DNA of 29,200 nucleotides from Ectocarpus siliculosus (Eukaryota; Sar; Phaeophyceae; Ectocarpales; Ectocarpaceae): NCBI GenBank assembly GCA_000310025.1, contig FN648600.1, positions 7,394 to 36,593 of the forward strand, read 5' to 3'. Shown piece by piece: positions 21,101 to 29,200 of this stretch (position 1 is its first letter; each line of letters starts with the position of its first letter). The notes under the pieces were generated by a model. It saw only the letters and a program-made list of their open reading frames with translations, ran no database searches and was not told where the DNA came from. The position numbers and the translations under genes were made by a program.

Positions 21101-24100
21101 TCCGCTGGTACTGACGTCATATTTTCATTGGTAGGCATATTGACGCGGTCGATGCTACTAGTATGAAACTCACGTACAACCGGGTTGCGCGGTTGATGCT
21201 ACAGCAAGATAGCACACACACCAGATCGCGTTTTGAACCTCGCTGAGACTGACTTATTTTTCATTGGTCCGCCGGCTAGCGCGGTCGATGCTAATAACAA
21301 AAACACGCACACAACCGCAGTGAGACTGTCGACGGTTCGTTGGTCAGCCGGTTAGCGCGATCGATGCTAACAACAAGAAACACAAACACAACCGCAGTGA
21401 GACTACCGACTGAAAGTTGGTCACCACGTTAACGCGGTCGATGCTAATAGCAAAAACACACAACACAACACAACACGCACCCCAAGGGGAGGCAACCAGG
21501 GCCTGATCAAGATCATCACCCACGGCGCCGACAAGGCTCCGGACTGCGTACCGGCGAAAGTGGTCCACGAGAGCAAGCTGTCTGCCCGGCTGGACGGGGG
21601 CAAGACCCACGGAATGCTGGTGGTGTCCAAGGCCGTCAACATGGCCATCGCAAAGGTGTGGGGATTTAACGCCACCTTTCTCGTCGAGGAGTTTGTTCTG
21701 CGACACAAGCAGCGGCGGCAATAGTCGATGCCCTGGGTAGAGTCTGTTTCTGGACGTGGTTTTTCGAAGCCGAAATCGAAACTTGACTATTTAGTCAGCG
21801 CTGACCAGTCTATTGGTTTCGTTTCGGTTTCTGTAAAGGATAGTCGTAGTCTCCATTCTGGTTCGAGGTACCAGTTCGTGTTGTAGGTCGATCATGTTTT
21901 GTTTTTCTTTCTTGACGCGTCCGACCCACTGCCGAACGCGCGCGGTTCTCTCCTGCCCCTCGAGAGCAAACTTCGTTTGCCGTATTCCCCTTGGTTTCTA
22001 CTCGGCGTGGCTGCTCCCGTTCGCGCATCAAGTAGACGAGGATCCGAACCCCCCCCTTCTGTGACACGTACCGCTTCTTGCTGGATAAAGGATGAACGAT
22101 ATTATGTTAGGTTGCTGGTGTTCTTCCCCCCCCCCCCACCGACTTCGCTCACATGTGTATGTCGCTCCTGCTGAACCTGGCCCTAGGCGTATTCCCGCAC
22201 GTTGTGTACATATCTGCGGTATTTGATGGCCTCTTCCCCCTGCCCCCCTCCTTCTTGTCTATTGCCGACCCCGCGGAGCCGTAAGCGTAGGGGCAATCGG
22301 TGTGTCATCCGCTACTCTCTTTTTGCGGTGTTCCAGATCGTGCTTATAGACTCTCGCACTCCTTGTGTTGTAATCGTAGCCACCCCCGGCATTGCAGGGA
22401 TGCGAGGTGAATGGTCTATCGAGTGTACATCCCCCACCCCGTCCTGTCTGTTCCAGGCAAAAGAGCACGGTTTCGGGATGGTGGGCACGTCAAACACGTC
22501 CACCAGCACGGGGTCGATAGGCTACTACGCCAGAGCGATCGCGGACGCGGGACTCATCGCCTTCTGCTTCGCGCAGTCCCCCGAGGTGCGTGAGTGTCCC
22601 CGGGTCGTCGACGTCAGTCAAGGGTATGCAGCAAACGAACGTCGGTAGCCCTGAATGGCGCTGCTGGGCACAGACTGAAAATTCGTGTACTTCGAATAGC
22701 GCCGGTCCCTCTGAATGGCGCCGGTCGATTCGCCGGGCGCATTCCTACCGGCATGATTGTGGTTTGCCCGGTAGTGTTATCTAATTTCCTCCCCGTGGTC
22801 GACGTGTTTGTTGTGGTTTTACTCACGGTCGCGTTTCATTATTTCGAAACCAGGGTGATGCCACATTTTTCTCGTCGTGGTTCAGTTTGGCGTTGTTGTT
22901 GTTGTTGCTCGTTGTTGTCTTCACGGTAGTAGTAGTAGTCGTTGCGCTCTCTCACCCCTATCTTCCCAACGACGCGAACGCCCTCGGTGGTGGTCACACA
23001 CGTAAGATAAGGTACACGCATGAATGTGTCCACAAGAGATAGACTGTTCAATACCGTAGCCGCGAGGTTAGCCAGCCTCCAGAAGGCCCGACGTCGCAGG
23101 CGATATGAATGGCGACAATATCGATGGCGCCCATGTCGCGCCCACTCGACAACTGAGGGCAAGCAAACTACTACTGTATTGCTTTCGAATGAAAACATGG
23201 CGGACAAAAGACAATGACACATTGGTGGTTCTATCTGAGGCGTTGGATGGCTTGATTTTTCGGTTTGCGTCTTTTCTCTACGTCCGCGTTTCGAGAGCGC
23301 AGGGGGTGAACATGATGCAGGCTTCCACTCTCGAACGCCCAGCTGTACCACGACAAACAACATGTACCATGTTTAGGGAGTGCTGTGGAGCATCGCAATA
23401 GGCCAGCTGCTCTCTCGTACACCATTATTTTGCAGTCAGCTGAAGCGGCACTTCACGCGCAGGCTTGGAAGACGGCATGACACCTCCTTGACGCAGGAGC
23501 TAGGGTGCCGATCGATTGCTTGCAGAGGATGTGCCCCCATATTGCCGGGTACTCTCATGTTTTGCATGCCTTAGCGGTTAGACCATTGACCACGTGTCCC
23601 CGAAAGGGCGGGGCATTGTTCTCACAGGACCGATCACTGATGGCCAATCGGTCCTTCCTACTTTGACGAAGGTGCCGGGGGGGGGCGGGGGGGGGGGCTT
23701 GTGTTGACCTTGCTCTTGCCCTGATGTTGGCGTGCACTCTTTGCTTCGCGCTCCTCAGTTCGTGGCGCCGTTTGGGGCGTACGAGGCTTTGCTGGGCACC
23801 AACCCCATCGCCGTGGGCATCCCGCGAGAGGAAGGAAAGGAGCCCATCGTGCTAGACATGGCCACCGCGGCCTACCCTTGTGAGTTTTCATTTTTTTTCT
23901 TGTTGTGGTACTCTGCATCGATAAATACCGGAAGAACCATCTGTTTTTGGAAGCCCGTTAAATGTGTTTTCTGTACACTCTGCCATGTGCTGTAGTTTGT
24001 TTTGTGCATTTTGTGTATATCGATGAATACTGTCGGAAGTCGCGTTGTTTTGGAAGTGTTTCGCTTTCGTTAATTTGGTTCTAAACTCGATTTTCTCGGA

Positions 24101-27100
24101 TGAAAAAATTCAAGAGCAAGAAGTACAAGAGAGCAACCCCCGTATTAAATTTCGTATGGTGCATACACATCTTCGGTAGTACACAAGCAGTGAATCGAAG
24201 ACAAGACGCCCATTAGATTTCTTGGCGGTGTTCACATCACTCGCTGCTGCTGCTGCTTCACGCCGTACACCTCTGTGCAAATCACAACCATCGTCAACAA
24301 CGACAACGACAACGTCAACAACATCACCCCCAACAACGACGACAACAACAACAACAACAACAACACCATCGCCCCCAACAACTCTCAGTCTTCGGGCTGC
24401 TGGAGGCGAAGACGGCCGGGAAGCCCATCCCGGGAGACGTGGCCTACGACGCGGAAGGGAATGCAACAACGGACCCCGCAGAGGCCCTCAAAGGCGCCAT
24501 CAGAGTTTTCGACAGGTGCGAGCGCGACTCGGCTTTTCGATCGATGCCGTTGGTTTTCGACAAGAGAGTACCTGCGAGCCGGGGGCATCGGACCGTTTGG
24601 AGTGTGTGCGGCTCGTTCGCGCAACGAATATTCCGCGCCTTCTGCTCTTGGTCCCCGTCTACGTTCAACCGTTTGAGAGTCGGCTACCATGCCACACTGC
24701 AAATGCACTATTTGGTGGCAGCTTCCATGGAAGGTTCCCCGGGCAACAGTTGTCCTCCTGCAGAGGTGTTTTTGTTTTGTTTTTCACGGCCATCTGTGGA
24801 GTGTGGGACGGAGGGCTCTCTCTATTTTTATTGATGCCTCACTCCATGGTACCCTAACTCTGGAAGGTTTACTTTTGGTACCTCGGGAGTACCACAGTAG
24901 TAACAGCTATTCGAACGACACGGTGAAGGCTTGACTGTAGTACAACCGGTATACCGTGCGAAAATAAAAGGAGACTGCGCAGCACCGCACATGCAGCATT
25001 TTCACGCCTGCTGGAGATACAGAAGAAAATGCCGTGGGGACAGACAGACTTACACCATGTTCGCGAAACACGCTCTGTGCTTTTCTGCGGAGCACTCACA
25101 CGCTTTATGACCACCGCCCCTCGCGCTCTCTCCTGTCTGTCGGCTCGGCAACAACCCCCGTCGCATGCAGGTCGTACAAGGGCGGGAACCTGTCCCTCAT
25201 TGTCGAGCTGCTCGCCGGTCCTCTCGTGAGGTGGGTGCCTCCCCGTGTTATCTTCCGTGTTGGTAGCACAACCCCCGTTACGGGTCCACCGCATGAGTCT
25301 CCGTCTGTTTCTCGTAGCCTCGCTCCAGTACGTACGCGACGTTGACTTTTCCTTGGGGGTGCCCTCGCGGCAGCGGGCTTGGGGTGAGGGTCGCACGGTG
25401 GCTTTGTACCCTTGGAGGTCGAGAACGGGGGTGACGCGGATGGGAGTGATTCGTGTGCACCCCCATGTGCGTCTTGTCAGCGGGCATGCGGCGCTTTGTA
25501 CCTCCTGGTTCTGTAACCTCTTGTGAACGTGTTGTGGGTGCACGCGCAGATTAGGTAGATAGGCGCTTTCCGTTAGCCGCTGAAGTAAACAGTTGGAGCG
25601 ACGCGTAGAGGCTGGCTCTTGTTGTTTTGGTTCACATTTCCCCCGCAGAAGCACATCCGTACGCACACACACAGGCACTCATTATGCCCCCTGATCATGA
25701 CCTGTTTTCCGTTTTTCTTGACGGTTACCGCGGGTCGATGCTAGTCGTATTCACACACGCGCGCACGATCCCGTAACGCCCCGTAACGCCTCCTCGCGGG
25801 GACCCAGATCGTGGTCTTTTAGAAGCGCTTTGTTTTCCAGCCGCGTTGAGACTGGTGTATTTTCATTGGTCAGGAAATCGGTCGATGTTAGCCTTGCCAT
25901 AACAAAAAAAATCACACGCGCTCACTTCCATTTGCTCTAGTTGCAGCACGCAGCCGAAGCGATACCCCCAAGCGATGTCGGCTGCAGTAGTATCTCACTG
26001 GGTCGTTCATTTTGATCCCGGGCGTCGTGTGATCTGCCTGCCCCCCTTGTCTTGTTTCCAGGGCGGCCACGACAGACAAGAAGTCCGCCAAGAACTGGGG
26101 AAACCTGGTCCTCGCCGTCGACCCGGAGTTGATGGGGGACAAGGCAGAGTTTGCGGTGAGACTTTTACTCTAGCGGGCAGACTTTTTTGTTCTTTTTATT
26201 GTTCTGGGGTTTGGTCACCGTTGGGATCGAAGGTGAACAGGTGAAGCGTAAGACGATGTTGCCGCCCGTTGCTGTCTTCTCCGGACGCTCTTCGAACGGG
26301 TAAGATAGAGATTTCGTTGTTCCTTTTCAAGGGAAGACTTGGAAAAAATCCACAGAAACGTGCCGTGTCACGTCATGCATACACCTGAGCAGAAACGAAA
26401 ACTCTCGTGGGTGTTTGTGTGCGCGCATCGTATACCCCAGCCGTTCATCGAACGGGTGCGATAGAACTTGTACTTTTGAAGGGAAACACTACGTAAGAAT
26501 TGAAGCGTTCGATAAGACGCCAGTGGCACATGGTACCAACCTGAGCAGAGAACAAAGAAACTCTTCCTCCTGTGTTACCACGGCTGGTGGAGACCGAAGG
26601 TGTGAAAATCGACGTCCGGAAGTATTGGGATGTCAACAGAACACGAGGGTTTGTCTGATGTGGTCTATTCCTCTGGCCGAGTCGAATGAAACAGATGGGC
26701 CTTGTGTACTCGTCCGACAAGAATTGTTCGGGCGGCTTTCGCGGCGTCCCCAGGGAGACTGGTCAGTCCCCCAAGACCCTTGAAAGTGATGTTGGGTCTT
26801 CATCCAGGTTTCTCTCTTCAGGGGGTTACCCTTCTTCCAATTATTGTTTGAGTTGGCCCCCCGACCAACGTTATTCTCCACACCTTGATGGAACCACTGG
26901 ACAACCTCCCTTGTTTTGGGTGTGTTGGCGACTCGGCTTTTTGGGGACGCACCATTTTGTTCCCACCCATGGCGTGATTTTTCGCAGGTCATGAATAGTT
27001 TTCCGTTCATTGGCTCGGGGTAGTATCCTCGTTTTCATTTTTTGCTTGCCTTACTCGATCGATTATTTTCCGACGCCTCCTTTCTCGGGACGGAGCACCC

Positions 27101-28930
27101 GTTGCACGCCCAGCCCTCATCTAGTGCATATTGATCTTTGATTCTCGGGGGGGCGTGCGTTCTCTGATACTTGTTTTTATCCCCTACGTACGGGGTTGTC
27201 CCCGAACCCCCCCAAAACCAACTAATGCAATAGAAAACGAGCAAAACATATGAATTTGCTTATCTCCATCCACAGCCCAAAAGAGTCGATAAAAATAGCA
27301 ATGGCATTTACGGCGTTGTCGAATACTGTACATCAGTACCGGTGTGACTACGATTTTTCTTGCTTACCAATAAGAAGTACATGGACTAAATTCACCCACT
27401 GGAAACTTATTTGTGTTGTTGTATTATTTATGTTGTATACGTTCGTCTGGGGTGTACGCAACCGTCGGATAGTGTACATCAGTACCGGTGTGTCTACGAT
27501 TGTTCTTGCTTACCAGTAAGAAGTATATGGATTAAATTATCCCACTGGTATTTTGTTGCATATGTTCGTTTAAATTAACCCACTGGACACTTGTTTATGT
27601 TGTATGTGTTCGTCTGGGGTGTACGCAACCTGACGGTACGCAGGCGGGTACGGAGACCGTTCTTGCGCGCATCAAGGGCGCCAAGAAACTTCCGGGCGTG
27701 AAGGAGATCATGCTTCCCGGGGAGGGGGGGTCGGCGCGGGCGGCGGCGGTATCGGCGTCCGGGGTGGTTAGCGTGGAGAAGAACCTCTACGAGGGGATGA
27801 AGACGGTAAGAGCAGCGGAGGGGGGGAGGGAGAGAGACAGTGGCGCAGGTGGGGAGGGAGGGAGGGAGGGAGAGGTAGAAACTGACTGACAAACAGACCA
27901 AAACAGACAGAAACTCAGAAGAGAGAGGGAGAGAGAGAGAGAGGGGATTGTAGAAACGCGCTTGTTGTTGTTGTTGTTATTGTTGTCTTGGAATGAACGA
28001 AGCGTTCTGGGCCCATGTCTGCTCACCACCTCTCACCTCCACAACATGTCGTGGTGGAGTTGGAGAGAATGCCATTCACAGTAAGTGAGCACAAGAAAAC
28101 GATGAATGGGGATGACAAGAAGTAGGCACCCACTGTGCTCAATCCGATACATACCCGCACAATGAAATGGTGGCGATCGCGCGCTTGCGTGCGAGAATCG
28201 GATGGAGCTGTTCGGTGCCGGTTCGACACCGCGAGGGGACGATGCTTTGCTTGTTCGGGCAAGGTTGTTGTTGTTGTTTTGCCTTGTCGCCTTGTTTGCA
28301 GGTTCGCGGGATCGACGTTCAGATCTGTGTACACAACCAGTGGTTTCAAATTTTGTCGTTTCCTACGCAGCCCAAACCCCTCGTGTTTGTGATCCTATTG
28401 TAAGAGTGTTGCGTGTGAAGTTGCCCGATGCTTTTTTTCGTTTTCGGTATGTAGCCACAGAGTGAAGGAAGGCAGGATGGCGCCGACGAGCCATCGCCTG
28501 TCGTCTGTGATATGTTTTGTGTTGTTCATGTTCGATAGCGGTTGGCTGGGTGCTGCCAATGGCCTCGCTGTCGGCCTATGGTACGCCAAGTGCCGTCTCT
28601 GAGACATTGGACGAAACCGCACTCTTTTCGGCCATTCCCACGCACGCGTTGTAGGTAGAACCCTTGATTTGAAAGCGTGCTTGGGTTTTTTATCCCGCTT
28701 TGAAGACGGACGTATTTTCATTGGTAAGTCAGCTAAATAGCGCGCTCGATGCCAATTAATATACACACCCCCACACGTTTCCGTTGGCGCTTGCTTCTGT
28801 CAGACCCCGTCTAGGTCACAAATTTGTTTTTTTTTTCACGTTTTTTCGGTAATGTCGTCTTGGTTTGTTTGTTTCCGCCCGTCGGGTGTCACATCAACTC
28901 GCGGAAATCTCGCAGGCGGCTGGCCTCTGA
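18195..28930 (+). CDS. Ldh2-family malate/L-lactate dehydrogenase-type oxidoreductase (10 exons)
   Basis: Exons: 18195-18300, 20548-20617, 21487-21655, 22457-22585, 23759-23879, 24389-24515, 25171-25230, 26062-26155, 27644-27805 and 28916-28930. Junctions are GT-AG, phases agree throughout, and the product is 350 residues, within the usual 330-360 of the family. Members use NAD(P)H to reduce 2-oxo acids or imines; most are soluble dimers. Visible family marks in order: N-terminal [13 protein letters not shown] helix and [15 protein letters not shown] (about 27-52), [11 protein letters not shown] (about 57-67), [15 protein letters not shown] (about 137-151), VAPFG and GTNP (160-174), LDMAT (190-194), [15 protein letters not shown] (243-257), [14 protein letters not shown] (about 272-285) and LPGE (316-319). 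The histidines of the classical D-S-H-G and S-N-H-x-G motifs are absent (NQG and [10 protein letters not shown] stand there), so this is a divergent branch and its substrate is uncertain. The last exon is uncertain: acceptor 28915 gives AAGL and stop, whereas a stronger acceptor at 28301 would add 33 residues starting VRGIDVQ and stop at 28403. Confidence 0.9.
19361..19379. repeat. 19-base palindrome GATGGCACC-C-GGTGCCATC
   Basis: Nine-base arms surround one central base. Similar words (GGCACCAGGGTGC at about 19226 and CACCGGGGTGCG at about 19317) occur within 150 bases, suggesting a short motif repeated three times in this intron. Confidence 0.85.
20095..20188 (-). other. Coding-like open frame antisense within intron 1
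   Basis: From the ATG at 20188 (context GCCAAGATGG) the minus strand reads [19 protein letters not shown] and then MYAAKK, with GC-rich codon use unlike the surrounding intron. It loses coding character after about 20095. No clear donor and no certain second exon were found, so it may be the first exon of a nested antisense gene or chance. Confidence 0.2.
21119..21470 (+). repeat. Tandem array of a ~76-bp repeat in intron 2 of the Ldh2-family gene
   Basis: Four to five diverged copies lie head to tail at about 21119, 21181 (degenerate), 21242, 21320 and 21396. The shared core reads GCAGTGAGACT, then CATTGGTC, then TAGCGCGGTCGATGCTAA, then an A/C-rich tail AAAAACACACACAAC. The last copy ends 16 bases before the acceptor of exon 3. 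Single copies occur in two later introns of the same gene. Confidence 0.88.
24293..24364 (+). repeat. CAA/CGA-rich trinucleotide repeat next to the exon 6 acceptor
   Basis: An imperfect CAA/CGA/CAT tract ends in about seven perfect CAA units, about 25 bases before the acceptor actctcag at 24388. It takes up most of the place where a polypyrimidine tract would be expected; only the last 20 or so bases are pyrimidine-rich. Confidence 0.9.
25720..25922 (+). repeat. Two further copies of the ~76-bp intronic repeat (intron 7)
   Basis: About 25720-25767 (GGTTACCGCGGGTCGATGCTA and a C/A-rich tail) is a partial copy. About 25842-25922 is a fuller copy (TTGAGACTGGTGTATTTTCATTGGTC, GGTCGATGTTAGC, then an A/C-rich tail), with the same order and strand as the intron 2 array. 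The second copy ends 139 bases before the acceptor of exon 8. Confidence 0.75.
26285..26570 (+). repeat. Diverged tandem duplication of ~160 bp in intron 8
   Basis: CGAACGGGTAAGATAGA at about 26293 is matched by CGAACGGGTGCGATAGA at about 26449. The matching order continues with CTTTTCAAGGGAA / CTTTTGAAGGGAA and with CACCTGAGCAGAAACGAAAACTC / AACCTGAGCAGAGAACAAAGAAACTC (each written here in part). The copies carry many substitutions and small indels. No coding content is seen. Confidence 0.75.
27319..27637 (+). repeat. Diverged tandem duplication of ~155-165 bp before exon 9
   Basis: The first copy is about 27319-27470 and the second about 27471-27637. Shared blocks in order are TGTACATCAGTACCGGTGTG, CTTGCTTACCA(A/G)TAAGAAGTA, CCCACTGG and TTCGTCTGGGGTGTACGCAA. 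The second copy has an internal extra block around CCCACTGG. It ends at the acceptor region (gacggtacgcag at 27643). Confidence 0.85.
27806..28915 (+). other. Last intron of the Ldh2-family gene (or intron plus alternative last exon)
   Basis: Donor ACG|gtaaga is clear. The first 150 bases are G/A-rich (GGGAGG and GAGA tracts). A TTG-rich tract and a strong acceptor (ccttgtttgcag) at 28301 open an alternative terminal exon, 28302-28403. A copy of the ~76-bp intronic repeat lies at 28697-28780, 135 bases before the acceptor at 28915, which is a similar distance to that in intron 7. Confidence 0.5.
28697..28780 (+). repeat. Single copy of the ~76-bp intronic repeat (last intron)
   Basis: It contains TTGAAGACGGACGTATTTTC followed by ATTGGTAAGTCAGC, then TAGCGCGCTCGATGCCAAT and an A/C-rich tail (ACACACCCCCACAC). 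The order of blocks and the strand match the intron 2 and intron 7 copies. Confidence 0.75.
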
Positions 28931-29200
28931 TGATCGTCTGGGCCTACTGCAGTACCGGGAGACCACCGTCGCCGCGCCAGACGACGGTGCGGCGTCTTTT
29001 GCGAGGGCTGCTCGACAGCAGTGGTCTGCCGCTGTGGTGCTCTCGTACGGACGTTTTTATGAGTTTCTTTGCGGTGCCGTGTGCACGAAGCGACGGGGTT
29101 ACACAGGCTTGGTCACGGCGAGCCCCCCTAGGGAGTGGCGCGCTTGTGAATTACTCAGGTTGTTGTCATCTGGGGGGGGGGGGTAAAGGAAGGGGGAGGG
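28931..29200 (+). other. Sequence downstream of the preferred stop
   Basis: If the last exon is 28916-28930, this is the 3' untranslated region and beyond. An open frame crosses it ([20 protein letters not shown] in part) with moderately coding-like composition, but its phase does not match the phase-0 donor at 27806. No polyadenylation signal is evident before the closing G-run (29171-29182). Confidence 0.35.

Noticed and set aside
24869-25678. Minus-strand 269-codon open frame
   Set aside because: It lies antisense to intron 6, exon 7 and part of intron 7 of the Ldh2-family gene, whose exon 7 is firmly supported. No family pattern is seen.

Overview
The window looks like nuclear DNA of an intron-rich eukaryote, most probably a stramenopile and plausibly a filamentous brown alga of the Ectocarpus type. 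The evidence is short, GC-rich exons with GTGAG/GTAAG donors, introns mostly of 0.5-2 kb, many simple repeats and a DNA-transposon relic inside an intron. No bacterial operon structure is visible. The species assignment is inference; only the exon-intron grammar is seen directly.

Three multi-exon genes can be assembled by joining exons whose splice phases agree. (1) Minus strand, 155-3209: a five-exon gene for a lysine-rich, charged, coiled-coil protein with a poly-Asp tract and a basic tail. Its function is not recognised, and it has an apparent one-base frameshift in a homopolymer in exon 1. (2) Plus strand, 3990-12868 (possibly to 17164): an eight-exon gene. Its first exon encodes a four-helix domain resembling the MLKL N-terminal / HeLo-like adaptor fold; the later exons encode coiled-coil segments, one a perfect heptad array from a 21-bp repeat. 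Genes 1 and 2 diverge from a shared region of about 780 bp (3210-3989) holding a cluster of palindromes, including a perfect 40-bp one, and a TATA box. (3) Plus strand, 18195-28930: a ten-exon gene for an Ldh2-family (malate/L-lactate dehydrogenase type) NAD(P)-dependent oxidoreductase, the best supported gene here. It lacks the histidines of the usual D-S-H-G and S-N-H-x-G motifs.

Non-coding layout: intron 2 of gene 2 holds a tRNA-derived sequence with matching A and B boxes on the minus strand. Intron 4 of gene 2 holds a complete non-autonomous DNA transposon (7993-9319) with 21-bp terminal inverted repeats, an 8-bp target duplication and sub-terminal repeats, suggesting the hAT type. The region 12869-18194 has no confident gene; it carries a foldback sequence, a minisatellite with a strict 10-bp period, short tandem duplications and two exon-like segments. 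The introns of gene 3 carry a recurrent repeat of about 76 bp, older tandem duplications and a CAA-rich microsatellite abutting an acceptor.

No functional link between the three genes can be shown. Genes 1 and 2 may share regulation through the palindromic divergent promoter. Gene 2 could be a cell-death or signalling protein by analogy with other four-helix HeLo/MLKL proteins. Gene 3 is metabolic.
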